Part shown: in pieces, positions 44,562 through 53,098 of the stretch
How the letters are laid out: every line of letters starts with the position of its first letter
How positions within the stretch are numbered: position 1 is the first letter of the stretch
DNA from: Trichocoleus desertorum ATA4-8-CV12
GTDB taxonomy: Bacteria > Cyanobacteriota > Cyanobacteriia > FACHB-46
Reading direction: 5' to 3'
Length of the DNA stretch: 64,000 nucleotides
NCBI GenBank assembly: GCA_019358975.1
Contig: JAHHIL010000005.1
Coordinates: forward strand, 62,001 to 126,000
The notes under the pieces: model-generated
What the model was told of the DNA's origin: nothing
The model's input: only the letters and a program-made list of their open reading frames with translations
Database searches by the model: none
Position numbers and translations under genes: made by a program

Positions 44562-45263
44562 CGTTTGTCCTGCCCACTGAGCCATTGCGGGCCAACTTAA
44601 GACATCCTCTAGCAGTGACTGATATCCCGCTACATTGGGGTGAAGGCCATCGTCACAGAGGCGCGATCGCCACCAGTCTTCACCCCGCTCTATCCAATTT
44701 TGGAATACATCTAGATAAGGGATTTGCCGCTCTGCACAGGCTAATTGCGTGCATTCTTGGTAGCGTACCTGTTCCGAGTGACTGTAATAGAAGCAATCTA
44801 GAAACGGCATTTTGGCTTCGTCCACTGGCACCATACCCACAAACAAGACTGGGCATAGTTGCTTAGCTTGGTCCAGTAAACCGTTCATTTCAGTTTGAAA
44901 CAGCTCAAAGTCGGTAAAGTTGCGTCCGGTCGGTCGGCCTAGGCGAGCTGAATCATTTACACCAACCGAGAGCACAATTAGGTCTGGTACTCGGTTTCTT
45001 AGCTCTCCGCGATACCGAAACTCGCTTTCTAGACGTTGTGCTACCTGTTGGACTCCGTCTCCCCGCACGCCTAAGTTGTAAAGGACATGGCCAGGGCTGT
45101 CCGGAAGCATCCAACTGCGACGGAGCCGATCTACCCAGCCACCCCCGACTGGATCGCCAAATCCGTACACAATGCTGTCACCTAGGGCGACGATCTTTTG
45201 AGGGTGATGCTTGAAGACAAGCCCGCGTTGTTGCTGAGAAATAGGAGATTCAAGGGTTCGCAT
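44547..45263 (-). CDS. SGNH/GDSL-family esterase
   Basis: 238 residues. The four SGNH blocks are visible: [10 protein letters not shown] near residue 29 (catalytic Ser), glycine in [13 protein letters not shown] near 63, [11 protein letters not shown] near 98 (Asn) and the catalytic Asp-His pair in [12 protein letters not shown] near 212. There is no signal peptide, so a cytoplasmic esterase or lipase-like hydrolase is expected. Substrate unknown. It is convergent with the pentapeptide gene with a 15-base overlap and divergent from rpoZ. The likely start is ATG 45263; other codons nearby cannot be excluded. Confidence 0.88.
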   Translation of the reverse strand: MRTLESPISQQQRGLVFKHHPQKIVALGDSIVYGFGDPVGGGWVDRLRRSWMLPDSPGHVLYNLGVRGDGVQQVAQRLESEFRYRGELRNRVPDLIVLSVGVNDSARLGRPTGRNFTDFELFQTEMNGLLDQAKQLCPVLFVGMVPVDEAKMPFLDCFYYSHSEQVRYQECTQLACAERQIPYLDVFQNWIERGEDWWRSRLCDDGLHPNVAGYQSLLEDVLSWPAMAQWAGQTLTTA

Positions 45264-45423
45264 GCGATCGCCTGAACGCTGAATCGGACTTTATCATTCA
45301 AACAAAAACTTTGCAAATCTTGATGCACCTATAGAAGCAGACATAAAGGCAACTTTGACCGATCAAACAGCGTCTTGGAGACTCCTGATAGACTAGAGAT
45401 TGCTCTCCCAAGTTAGAAATTCT

Positions 45424-45651
45424 ATGCACAAGCGTTCTGTGTTCGATACCACCCAAATCATGCGACGGGCTGAAGATTTGATTGGTGCCGCTTCTAATCG
45501 TTATCGAATCACGGTTCAAGTTGCCAACCGGGCGAAGCGTCGTCGGTTTGAAGATTTTGACAGCATTGATGACCCCAAGATGAAACCTGTGTTGCGGGCG
45601 ATCATGGAAATGTCGGATGAGCTAACTCAACCAGAAATTATCGGCGAGTGA
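45424..45651 (+). CDS. rpoZ: DNA-directed RNA polymerase omega subunit
   Basis: 75 residues from ATG 45424; the frame is open from 45400 but the family begins at MHKRSVFD. Omega assists assembly of the beta-prime subunit. Typical residues: [34 protein letters not shown] in parts, near residues 8-41, and [23 protein letters not shown] near 48-70. The last bases overlap the next gene (GTGA). The length and sequence are those of cyanobacterial omega proteins. Confidence 0.96.
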   Translation: MHKRSVFDTTQIMRRAEDLIGAASNRYRITVQVANRAKRRRFEDFDSIDDPKMKPVLRAIMEMSDELTQPEIIGE

Positions 45652-46268
45652 AAAGACGAAATCGAGTTCTAAAGTTTATTGCGACTGTTCTTAGCGTGGC
45701 GGGTTTGACTGCGATCGCGGCTGTCATGACTTTGGGCAACCCTAGCTTATTCCATCCCACTCCTGCTTTCTCGCAAAGCTTGGTGAGACTGGAGGATGTT
45801 GGGCCGCAAGTCTACCAGCAGGTTCCCAACTTACCCCGTGAAAACCAGTACGTCAGTACAGAAACGGGGAAAATAGACCCTAACAACACATTAGTGCGGC
45901 GAATGATTCGCTATCACGTCTATGTGAAAGGGCGACCACCGGGATACCGCCTCGACTGGAAGCTGACCTTAGCGGATTACTTGGGTGTGAATAGCCTGAT
46001 GCAGGAATCCCGGTATCCAGGGTATGACAGCCTAAAAACGAATCCTCTAGAGGGCGATCGCACTGCTATTGGTCGGCTGAATCGATCCCAACGCGATACT
46101 TTAGCCCAAGCTTTGGCTAATGCGTTTAGCCCTCGGACAGGCCAGACGACTCCTACTCAAGCGCCGCCAAGTAATCGGGTGCCATCGAGGGCGGTTCAGC
46201 CACCCGCAACAGCACCACCTCGGCTACTTCAACCCAAGCCAGGGGATGCCCGCTTGCTCTTGCCCTAA
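45648..46268 (+). CDS. Exported cyanobacterial protein of unknown function
   Basis: 206 residues from GTG 45648, overlapping the rpoZ stop as GTGA. An N-terminal signal or membrane segment covers residues about 9-35 ([21 protein letters not shown]). A compact domain follows: [25 protein letters not shown] in parts, [28 protein letters not shown] near 85-112, and [22 protein letters not shown] near 140-160. The last 45 residues are Pro/Ala/Arg-rich. I know no function. Coupling to rpoZ is likely conserved in cyanobacteria but is not shown here. A strong terminator follows. Confidence 0.75.
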   Translation: MKRRNRVLKFIATVLSVAGLTAIAAVMTLGNPSLFHPTPAFSQSLVRLEDVGPQVYQQVPNLPRENQYVSTETGKIDPNNTLVRRMIRYHVYVKGRPPGYRLDWKLTLADYLGVNSLMQESRYPGYDSLKTNPLEGDRTAIGRLNRSQRDTLAQALANAFSPRTGQTTPTQAPPSNRVPSRAVQPPATAPPRLLQPKPGDARLLLP

Positions 46269-46290
46269 GAGTTTGGTTCAACTTAGTTTG

Positions 46291-46345
46291 AGGGATAGTT
46301 GAGTGACGCTTAGATCTTGGTTCACTCAGCTATCCCTATTTTTTT
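46291..46345 (+). terminator. Rho-independent terminator of the rpoZ operon
   Basis: Fifteen to sixteen base-pair stem (AGGGATAGTTGAGTGA pairs with TCACTCAGCTATCCCT, one G-T pair), 15-base loop, then ATTTTTTT. It lies 22 bases after the stop codon at 46268. Confidence 0.85.
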
Positions 46346-46365
46346 GTGAATGTTAAAGCGACGAG

Positions 46366-46731
46366 ATGGAACGATTAGTCAAGAGTGGGTCTGGCTGGCG
46401 GCTGGGCTGGGACCCTAACGCCCTAGAATTTCAGGGTTTAGTGGGTGGCGAAGACTGGGCGATCGAGCTGACGGAGGCGGAATTAAACGATCTTTGCCGA
46501 CTCAGTGAACAGCTGGCTGGCACGATGCAGCACATGGCAACTGAGCTAATGGATGAAGAAAAGATCAGTTGTGAGGCGGAAAGTGATCTCCTCTGGCTAG
46601 AAACAGAAGGCTATCCCCATGCCTACAGCTTGCGCTTTATTTTGCAATCTGGGCGACGGGGAGAGGGCAGTTGGCCTGCTTCAGCGGTGCCCGATCTTCT
46701 GCAAGCCCTTCAGGTACTAAAGGTTTTCTAA
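46366..46731 (+). CDS. DUF1818 family protein
   Basis: 121 residues. The family is found in cyanobacteria and plastids and has no proven role. Visible pattern: SGSGWRLGWDPNALEFQGLVGGEDWAIELTEAELNDLCRL in parts over residues 6-46, DLLWLETEGYPHAYSLRFIL near 75-95, and GRRGEGSWPASAVPDLLQALQ near 98-118. The single compact alpha/beta domain has no membrane segment. It is followed 46 bases later by the tRNA-Pro gene. Confidence 0.85.
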   Translation: MERLVKSGSGWRLGWDPNALEFQGLVGGEDWAIELTEAELNDLCRLSEQLAGTMQHMATELMDEEKISCEAESDLLWLETEGYPHAYSLRFILQSGRRGEGSWPASAVPDLLQALQVLKVF

Positions 46732-46775
46732 TTTTTTGTGCTGAATTGGAGAGTTATGCTATGCTTGTAAAGCAC

Positions 46776-46851
<76 letters not shown>

Positions 46852-46860
46852 TCGTATAAG

Positions 46861-46895
46861 ACCTGCTCATTTAATTGGGCAGGTTTTGTTGTTTT
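46861..46895 (+). terminator. Terminator of the tRNA-Pro gene
   Basis: Nine-base-pair stem ACCTGCTCA with TGGGCAGGT (one G-T pair), short loop, followed by TTTGTTGTTTT. It begins 10 bases after the tRNA. Confidence 0.8.
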
Positions 46896-47227
46896 AAACA
46901 GAAATTTTTACACCGAACTGAGCGATCGCCAGCTCACAACCCCAAAGTCTGCAACTAGTGGGTTGTTTTTTGGGAGGGAGCGATCGCCTTTTGGCTATCT
47001 TCTTTGACACGAGCAATAGATAAGACTGAGGTCTTGGTAAGTTAATAGTAAAGGTGAAGCGTATCCCTTAATCTACCTGAACAGCATAATATATGAAAGA
47101 TTTTTATACATTTGTTCGACTTGAGGTGGTAAATAGAAAAAGAGACACTTAAATTAGCTAAACTAACCTGATTTTCGAAAGCAAAAAATGTAGTCTTAGT
47201 TCCACTTCTGTAAATAGAGAGAATTGC
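46896..47227. other. Region between tRNA-Pro and the OLD-like gene
   Basis: 332 bases. HIP1 sites occur up to about 46987 and then stop. The part from about 47040 is AT-rich. A 19-codon frame starts at 47093 but is too short to call. No attachment-site repeat of the tRNA 3' end was found by eye. Confidence 0.45.
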
Positions 47228-48772
47228 ATGCGTATTTCTGAAATAAAGTTAAAAAATTTTAGAAGTTTTGTTGACGCAAATATCAATTTATCCAAAGGAA
47301 TCAATCTAATTATTGGACCTAATAACTCAGGAAAGTCAACACTACTAAAGTCTGTGTCGTGGGTTCAGCAGGGTTTTCAAGTATTTACTAGCGATTTGCG
47401 TATTTTTCAAGATAATGGCTTCATTGAATTACGATTTGACAATCCCAAGAAATATTTTGGCAAAAAAGCTGAGTTAAGAAAAACACTTAAAGTCTACCTA
47501 TTTTTGAATGGAATAATTAAGCTGGAAAATTCTGATGTTAGTTTAGTAGGAGATCAGTCAGGCGGCGGAGTTCAAACTACGAATGCCTATACTTATGGTA
47601 TTTCAAATTCTGAGCCAAAAAACTTTATATACCCTTATTTATCAAAGAGAAAAGTGACCGCTTATGGAGAGCAAGTCAATTTAGATCACATTAATCTTGT
47701 GTCAGGAAACTTTTATAACCTGTATGCAAAAATTGATCGCCTATCCAACCCTGACATACCAGCAAATAAACAATATGTTAAAGCATGCGAAGAAATAATA
47801 GGATTTCGAATAACAGCAGTAAATTCAGTAGGTGGAAAAAAGGCAGCTTATACTGTTAGCGATTTTGAGAGCATACCATTAGAAGTAATGGGAGAAGGTA
47901 TTGCTAACTTAGTGGGCCTTATTGTGGATTTGTGTATTGCTGATGATAAGCTTTTTTTGATTGAGGAGCCAGAAAATGATGTTCACCCAAAGGCCCTAAA
48001 GAAACTTCTTAATCTTATTACTGAGAAGTCTGAAAATAATCAATTCATAATTACAACTCATTCAAACATTGTTGTGAAGTATTTAGGAGCACAGCCTGAA
48101 ACTAAACTATTTCAAGTAAAAATGAATTTTGAAAATAGAATTCCCACCTCAAGAGTTGAAGAAGTAGGTAATTCCCGAGAAGCCCGCTCACTCATTCTTG
48201 AAGAACTAGGTTACGAGTTTTTTGATTTCGATCTGTGGTCTGCTTGGCTATTTCTTGAAGAAGCCACAGCAGAAAAAATTATTAGAGACTATTTAATCCC
48301 TTGGTTTGCTCCTAAATTACAAGGTAAGCTTAGAACATTTTCAGCTCGCTCGTTAAGCGAGGTCAAAGATAAGTTTGAGGCTTTTAATAGACTATTTGTA
48401 TTTTTGCATCTTCAGCCCATCTACAAAAATTTAGTTTGGGTCATCATTGATGGAGGTAGCAAAGAGAAGGAAGTGATTGAGGATCTAAAGAATCAATATG
48501 TCTCTAGTGGATGGCAGGAAGATCACTTCTTACAATTTCAGCAACATGATTTTGAACTGTACTATCCTCAGGAATTTCAACCAAAGGTGGGCCAAGTTTT
48601 TCAATCGGACAAAAAACCTCAGCGAAGCCTTAAAAAAAATCTCTTTGATGAAGTAGAAACTTGGATTAACGAGAATCCTGAAGCAGCTAAAACTGCCTTT
48701 GTGACATCAGCAGCAGAAGTTATTTCGATTCTGAAACAAATAGAAGTTAACTTAGCTTCACCTCAGCAGTAG
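47228..48772 (+). CDS. OLD-like AAA ATPase with possible Toprim region
   Basis: 514 residues. The N-terminal RecF/SMC-like ATPase has Walker A GPNNSGKST at residues 30-38, Walker B-like FLIEEPENDVHP near 242-253 and the H-motif TTHSN near 276. The C-terminal 180 residues contain FLEEATAEKIIRDYL near 340 and WVIIDGGSKEKEVIEDL near 402, placed like the EGxxE and DxD elements of Toprim nucleases, but divergent (EEATAE, IDGGSKE). OLD-family proteins act in phage and plasmid defence, often paired with a helicase or reverse transcriptase gene; none is adjacent here. The gene is AT-rich and HIP1-free, next to a tRNA, all signs of transfer. A RecF-like repair ATPase is an alternative. Confidence 0.7.
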   Translation: MRISEIKLKNFRSFVDANINLSKGINLIIGPNNSGKSTLLKSVSWVQQGFQVFTSDLRIFQDNGFIELRFDNPKKYFGKKAELRKTLKVYLFLNGIIKLENSDVSLVGDQSGGGVQTTNAYTYGISNSEPKNFIYPYLSKRKVTAYGEQVNLDHINLVSGNFYNLYAKIDRLSNPDIPANKQYVKACEEIIGFRITAVNSVGGKKAAYTVSDFESIPLEVMGEGIANLVGLIVDLCIADDKLFLIEEPENDVHPKALKKLLNLITEKSENNQFIITTHSNIVVKYLGAQPETKLFQVKMNFENRIPTSRVEEVGNSREARSLILEELGYEFFDFDLWSAWLFLEEATAEKIIRDYLIPWFAPKLQGKLRTFSARSLSEVKDKFEAFNRLFVFLHLQPIYKNLVWVIIDGGSKEKEVIEDLKNQYVSSGWQEDHFLQFQQHDFELYYPQEFQPKVGQVFQSDKKPQRSLKKNLFDEVETWINENPEAAKTAFVTSAAEVISILKQIEVNLASPQQ

Positions 48773-48859
48773 CTTTTGTGTGCTGTCAGCAATAGCAATG
48801 ACGAGGGACAATAGGAAGACGATCGCCCTACTGAGGTGAAGAAACAACGCTCTTAGGGG

Positions 48860-49180
48860 TCAAGTCGCAGTCAACCTCCCTATACAAAACCTGCTCTCGA
48901 CCATCTGCAAGAGCGCGAAAGCATCAAACTTCACCCGCCGCATGAACTCGGTAACGATGCAGCCCATAAGCTGCAAATGGTGAGAGTAAAATACAGTTCT
49001 ACTGCCTAGAGCGATCATCACCAAAACCCGTTTCCACTGAATCGTCATGAGCCTGCCTTCATCTCCGCGCTCAGGTTCCCGGATTCCGTCAGCAAATGGC
49101 AACGAAGGGTAATAGGGGAGCGATTCGCACGGGTTCAATTTGTGCACGCCCAGTTTTATAGTCTCTTGTTTCCTCGCCAT
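48860..49180 (-). CDS. Doubtful ORF downstream of the small membrane protein gene
   Basis: 106 residues. Its start overlaps the end of the gene at 49156-49437 by 25 bases. The C-terminal stretch (HHLQLMGCIVTEFMRRVKFDAF) and VESRFCIGRL looks like a repeated genomic sequence that yields open frames, rather than a known protein. Composition is unconvincing, without domains. It may be a remnant of a mobile element or a chance frame. Confidence 0.22.
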   Translation of the reverse strand: MARKQETIKLGVHKLNPCESLPYYPSLPFADGIREPERGDEGRLMTIQWKRVLVMIALGSRTVFYSHHLQLMGCIVTEFMRRVKFDAFALLQMVESRFCIGRLTAT

Positions 49181-49437
49181 CTCGCTTTGACTTCACGGAC
49201 AGCAACCGCTGCAAGGACACCCACCACAGCCACTATAGAGCCAGCAAAAAGTTGAGCGATCGGCCACATTGATGCTCCACCTCCTTGGTAGGGGACGAAA
49301 TACTCGTTGTAGAGTAGCCACGCCAGCAGCCCAAACCAAGGAATTGCACCTCCTAGAATAACGGAACGATACCCCTGGAAAATCCAGCCGCAAATGCCTC
49401 CGGTGAGCGCAGCTAAAGAGATCAGCATTAACCACAT
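49156..49437 (-). CDS. Small multi-helix membrane protein, unknown function
   Basis: 93 residues with three hydrophobic segments: WLMLISLAALTGGICGWIF (2-20), VILGGAIPWFGLLAWLLY (26-43) and IAQLFAGSIVAVVGVLAAVAV (59-79). It ends in basic residues (REVKARWRGNKRL), which fits a cytoplasmic C-terminus. No family is recognised. It lies in the HIP1-poor stretch after tRNA-Pro. The start is ATG 49437; GTG 49435 would be in another frame. Confidence 0.55.
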   Translation of the reverse strand: MWLMLISLAALTGGICGWIFQGYRSVILGGAIPWFGLLAWLLYNEYFVPYQGGGASMWPIAQLFAGSIVAVVGVLAAVAVREVKARWRGNKRL

Positions 49438-49666
49438 GAATGAAATATACCCTTAAGATTGCATCAAGCCCTTTGGCTATGTTTTCAATGGTGCTCTACG
49501 AAAAGAGCGTTTTAGCAAGCGGACATCCTGCAGCCTGGTATTGGAAAGCCGCTATTCAGCGATTTCGCTAACTATAGTTCCGCCAGTTTAGTGAGTACAG
49601 TAGAGAAAACTGAGCGCACAATAAAGGGAGTCTGTAACTTCACACAAACTTGATATAGAGAGCCTG

Positions 49667-50080
49667 ATGCCAATCACTAAGCTTTGCAATTCAACAACGG
49701 TTAAAAAGCGAATTTTGATCGTTGAGGACAATGAGCTTCATCGCCTAATCACTCATGATTGCTTAGAAGCCGAGGGTTACACCGTTCTCAGCCTGCCTGA
49801 TGGACTCAACTTCTTTCCATCTGTAGCCAAGTTTCAGCCTGACTTGCTCTTACTCGACCTCAAGTTGCCCTGTATTGATGGTTTTACACTGTTACAGCAG
49901 TTGAAAGCATCTCCTTGGGCTGCTATTCCAGTCATCATCGCTTCTGCCTATGCCTTCCAGAGCGAGAAGCGAAAGGCGATCGATTTAGGAGCTAGTTCTT
50001 ATCTCACAAAACCGATCGCTCTTGAGAATTTGGTAAAAACAATTGAAGCTCAGCTAGAAGCTATCTGCTCAATTCTATGA
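49667..50080 (+). CDS. Single-domain response regulator (CheY-like)
   Basis: 137 residues. Receiver fold is complete: acidic pair in LIVEDNELH near residue 17, phospho-acceptor aspartate in LLLLDLKLPCIDGF near residue 66, Ser/Thr position in VIIASAYAFQ near 93, and lysine in SYLTKPIALENL near 115. There is no output domain, so it acts by protein contact. No histidine kinase lies nearby. It resembles the many CheY-like cyanobacterial regulators in sensory networks; the input is unknown. Confidence 0.88.
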   Translation: MPITKLCNSTTVKKRILIVEDNELHRLITHDCLEAEGYTVLSLPDGLNFFPSVAKFQPDLLLLDLKLPCIDGFTLLQQLKASPWAAIPVIIASAYAFQSEKRKAIDLGASSYLTKPIALENLVKTIEAQLEAICSIL

Positions 50081-50084
50081 CCCA

Positions 50085-50285
50085 TTATGGTTCCTCTTGC
50101 TCCTCAATGAATGATTCAACAATTTCATTGATTTTGCTGTAATTTACAGGAATTTTATCTGCTAAGTCGCTAAATTTAGTTGCCAGTTCACTAAAACTTC
50201 TAGATAGACTCACTAAAGTTTGCAGATCATTGCCCAAGCCATTTTGAGCTGCTAAATAAGCCTCTCTAAATTCTTCCGGTGTCAT
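50085..50285 (-). CDS. Small helical protein, unknown function
   Basis: 66 residues. Amphipathic helices are evident: EEFREAYLAAQNGLGNDLQTL and SFSELATKFSDLADKI, then an acidic tail EEQEEP. It is convergent with the response regulator, 4 bases apart at the 3' ends. The ribosome site is weak. Possibly an antitoxin-like or adaptor helical protein, but nothing in the sequence proves it. Confidence 0.4.
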   Translation of the reverse strand: MTPEEFREAYLAAQNGLGNDLQTLVSLSRSFSELATKFSDLADKIPVNYSKINEIVESFIEEQEEP

Positions 50286-50501
50286 AGGGATTAGGTCTCT
50301 TCAAGCCAGAAATGGAATATTTGCGCTTAACTATCCAATTCTGTACTCGCAGACCCCTAAACTCCCCTAGCCAAATGACTCAACCTCTATCAGCGATTCC
50401 GCCTAACCATTCAATCCTACTAATTACCTTTACAGAAACAAGTCAAAAAAAGCCTTTTGCGATCGCTTCATTTCACAAAAGCTAATTTTACCCAAACAAC
50501 C

Positions 50502-50534
50502 AAATAAAAAGAGGTGGAAATTAGATTCCACCTC
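50502..50534 (-). terminator. Terminator of the first dps gene
   Basis: On the minus strand GAGGTGGAA and TTCCACCTC arms around a 6-base loop are followed by TTTTTATTTG. It lies about 30 bases after the stop codon at 50564. Confidence 0.85.
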
Positions 50535-50563
50535 CTACGCCCTACAAAATTAATCTAGTGAAT

Positions 50564-51103
50564 CTAGCCAGCAGCTACAGTTAGCTTGGGTTCCGCGCTA
50601 GTCTGACCATCGGGTTGGATGGATTGTCCTTCAATAAAGGAACGTAGCATCCAGGCCATTTCTTCGTGTTGTTCCATCAAGCCTGTGAGGAAGTCAGCCG
50701 TTCCTTGATCATGGAAGTTGTCGCCGCACTGATCCACATGGTCACGCAGATTACGAATCACCTGCTCGTGGTCACCGACTAAGTTAAAGACCATTTGTTC
50801 CGCTGTGGGAATATCACCACCATGCTCTTGAATAGATGCATTTTCCAAAAAGCCTTGAGCAGTTCCGACAGGGTAGCCACCTAGCATGCGGACTCGCTCA
50901 GCGATCATATCAATACTTTCAGTTAGAGCTTGGTAATGCTCTTCCCACATCTGGTGTAGAGAGCGGAATTGAGGACCAACGACATCCCAGTGGTACTTCT
51001 TAGTTTTGATCAAAAGTAAATAAGCATCAGACAAATCGCGATTAAGCAAGCCAACCACGCCCTGACGCTGTTCTTCAGTCAAACCAATATTTAACTTACG
51101 CAT
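50564..51103 (-). CDS. dps: Dps-family ferritin-like protein
   Basis: 179 residues from ATG 51103, which has GGAGAAC about 8 bases upstream; the frame to 51166 is open but has no ribosome site. Dps proteins form 12-mers that oxidise and store iron and shield DNA. The ferroxidase ligands are visible: KYHWDVVGPQFRSLHQMWEEHY near residue 37-58 (His, His) and SIDMIAERVRMLGG near 66-79 (Asp, Glu). The C-terminal tail (GQSIQPDGQTSAEPKLTVAAG) extends beyond the core. The paralogue at 52048 lies 0.9 kb upstream. A strong terminator follows. Confidence 0.93.
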   Translation of the reverse strand: MRKLNIGLTEEQRQGVVGLLNRDLSDAYLLLIKTKKYHWDVVGPQFRSLHQMWEEHYQALTESIDMIAERVRMLGGYPVGTAQGFLENASIQEHGGDIPTAEQMVFNLVGDHEQVIRNLRDHVDQCGDNFHDQGTADFLTGLMEQHEEMAWMLRSFIEGQSIQPDGQTSAEPKLTVAAG

Positions 51104-51243
51104 TTTTATTGTTCTCCACGCTTTAGCTCTCCTTACTACTGCAACAAATCCACACAATTGCAGCATCAGTCGAATGAGAGATTATGCAAGAGATACAGGT
51201 TCTGAATCTTGGCGGATGCTAAAACGTTAGGTTTTAAGCTGGC

Positions 51244-51945
51244 TCAGGGCTTTCTGAGCACTACGGGACTTACTTTAGCTCGATAGAGTAGCTTTTCTCC
51301 TTGGCAGTAGCCTGTATAGCGCACTCGCACAAGCTCACCAGGCTGAGCAGTTCCTTCCATCAGTTGATGCTGGGTTGGGTCGTAAGGTAGTTCTTTTCCA
51401 ACTTCCGCGATCGCTTCTACACCCCATTCCTGCAACAGGTTTTTAATAGGTTGAAGTAAAGGCAGAAGTTTCAGAGCTGGAGCTTGCGGGTTCTGTTGGG
51501 CCGCATAAGCCGCTGTGGGCCATTGCAACAGCCAAGATTCGATCGCTTGCAACGTAGCTTGTTGAAACTCTTGCCAAAGCACCTCTCGTTGTTGAGCTAG
51601 CTGAGCTTGCGATCGCTCGTATTCCAACTTTACAGCTGCTAAGTCAGTGGCTAAAGCCGCTTGACCCCCGCTAGCTTGATCCCTACTAGGCAGAGTAGAG
51701 GGTAGCTCTAGCTTTAGAGACTGAGAGAAAGTGCTGATCAGTTCAGGTAACGAAATTTGTAAAGCATGGCTCAGCTTGATCAAAGCTTCTGCTCGCATCT
51801 GAGCCGCTTGGCCTTGCCGCAGTTGCCTCACCTGCCACTCTGACACGCTAGCTTTTTGGCTGAGGGCTTTAAAGCTGGAAACACCCACCTGTTGCATAAG
51901 CTGTCGCAACTGATGGGTGTAGTCTGGAGCGTTTGATTGGATCAT
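51244..51945 (-). CDS. HTH plus GrpE-like domain protein
   Basis: 233 residues. Residues about 8-60 form a helix-turn-helix of the XRE kind: QLRQLMQQVGVSSFKALSQKASVSEWQVRQLRQGQ in parts, followed by LSHALQISLPELI. A coiled-coil region (LAAVKLEYERSQAQLAQQREVLWQEFQQ) follows at about 100-130, then a C-terminal beta-type part: AIAEVGKELPYDPTQHQLMEG and PGELVRVRYTGYCQGEKLLYRAKVSPVV. That C-terminal pattern (YDP..HQ, RY.GY) is like the GrpE beta-domain. The function of such fusions is unknown; a nucleotide-exchange factor with DNA or protein binding is possible. It sits between two dps genes. Confidence 0.65.
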   Translation of the reverse strand: MIQSNAPDYTHQLRQLMQQVGVSSFKALSQKASVSEWQVRQLRQGQAAQMRAEALIKLSHALQISLPELISTFSQSLKLELPSTLPSRDQASGGQAALATDLAAVKLEYERSQAQLAQQREVLWQEFQQATLQAIESWLLQWPTAAYAAQQNPQAPALKLLPLLQPIKNLLQEWGVEAIAEVGKELPYDPTQHQLMEGTAQPGELVRVRYTGYCQGEKLLYRAKVSPVVLRKP

Positions 51946-52047
51946 CCTACTTACAGTTCAACGGGTAGCTATGAAGTAATACCATCTCATGTTCTACCCG
52001 TTAGTGAGCCCAAAGTTAATCCAGCCTGAACTGATGAATTCGAGATC

Positions 52048-52539
52048 TTACTGATCCAGTAGGCTTCTCAACATCCAAGCGGTTTTTTCATGAATTTGCA
52101 TCCGCTGGGTTAGCAGGTCAGCAGTGGGTTCATCATTGACCCGCTCCGTGACCGGGAAGACAGAACGAGCAGTTCGAGCCACAGATTCTTGACCTGCTAC
52201 CAGAAGACGAATCATTTCATCAGCCGAGGGGACACCAGGGGTTTCCTCAATGGAACTAAGGCGAGCAAAATCGCTGTAGGTGCCAGGAGCAGGAAATCCT
52301 AAGGCCCGAATCCGCTCCGCAATCAGATCTACGGCCAGAGCCAATTCGGTGTACTGAGTCTCGAACATGAGGTGGAGAGTCTGGAACATTGGACCCGTTA
52401 CGTTCCAGTGGAAGTTATGAGTTTTGAGGTAAAGCGTGTAGGTGTCTGCGAGCAGACGGGAAAGTCCATCCACAATCTCCTTGCGATCGGCTTCATCAAT
52501 ACCGATATTAATGGCGATACCTTTAGATTGGGCTTGCAT
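52048..52539 (-). CDS. dps: Dps-family ferritin-like protein
   Basis: 163 residues, standard Dps length. Ferroxidase ligands are in [20 protein letters not shown] near residues 41-60 (two His) and [14 protein letters not shown] near 68-81 (Asp, Glu). The N-terminus ([13 protein letters not shown]) is short. The sequence after the core ends [21 protein letters not shown]. Together with sulfiredoxin just upstream it suggests an oxidative-stress cluster. It differs from the paralogue at 50564 in the loop and tail, so they may differ in metal preference. Confidence 0.94.
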   Translation of the reverse strand: MQAQSKGIAINIGIDEADRKEIVDGLSRLLADTYTLYLKTHNFHWNVTGPMFQTLHLMFETQYTELALAVDLIAERIRALGFPAPGTYSDFARLSSIEETPGVPSADEMIRLLVAGQESVARTARSVFPVTERVNDEPTADLLTQRMQIHEKTAWMLRSLLDQ

Positions 52540-52678
52540 AATATCTCCGTAATTAACTAAAGGATTTTGTTAGCTCACTGTCCAGCTTGCTTCTAGATTA
52601 TGGCAGGGCAGGTGGATAGTTACAGCCAAGCGTCAGGGTAAACCCAAAAGGCAGTTTACCAAGTTGCTGCGGTTTGCC

Positions 52679-52942
52679 TTATGCCAGGTGCATCCGCAAA
52701 ACCGATCGCGGAGCCCGACGCACATTGCAGCGAATCGTTTCATGACCTAAGAGACTACAAGCCTCGAAGCGGTGGCAACCAGAGAACCCGTAGTACTCGC
52801 CCTCAACTTCCAAGACATCAATCGGTTCTCTCAAGCCCTCTGCTTGAATAGAGGTCATCAGAGCTGCAACTTTGGCTTGGTCGTTTTGGCGGAATAAGGG
52901 ACGACGAATTTTTTGGATGGGGATATCTTCAACTCTTGACAT
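52679..52942 (-). CDS. srx: Sulfiredoxin
   Basis: 87 residues. Sulfiredoxin reduces the sulfinic form of 2-Cys peroxiredoxin with ATP in the cytoplasm. The catalytic signature FSGCHRFEAC is near residues 52-61, with the active cysteine in GCHR. Other conserved features: PIQKIRRPLFRQNDQAKVAALM near 8-29, GLREPIDVLEVEGEYYG near 36-51. The length is normal for cyanobacteria. It lies upstream of dps on the same strand, and divergent from the SpoIID gene. Confidence 0.95.
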   Translation of the reverse strand: MSRVEDIPIQKIRRPLFRQNDQAKVAALMTSIQAEGLREPIDVLEVEGEYYGFSGCHRFEACSLLGHETIRCNVRRAPRSVLRMHLA

Positions 52943-53098
52943 CGGATGTTGCCGAGCGATGTGTTGCTTATATTCTAAATCATACTCATTATGACTATGA
53001 GTTGCAATATTTTTTATGATTCACTAATGATTTTTGCGGATCTTTTCCCCTGTTTTTTTCGTCGAACTGGCGTATTCTGTCAAAGAAGTCTTCTTGCA

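Noticed and set aside
47093-47152. 19-codon frame before the OLD-like gene
   Set aside because: Too short and without a ribosome site or similarity to anything known.
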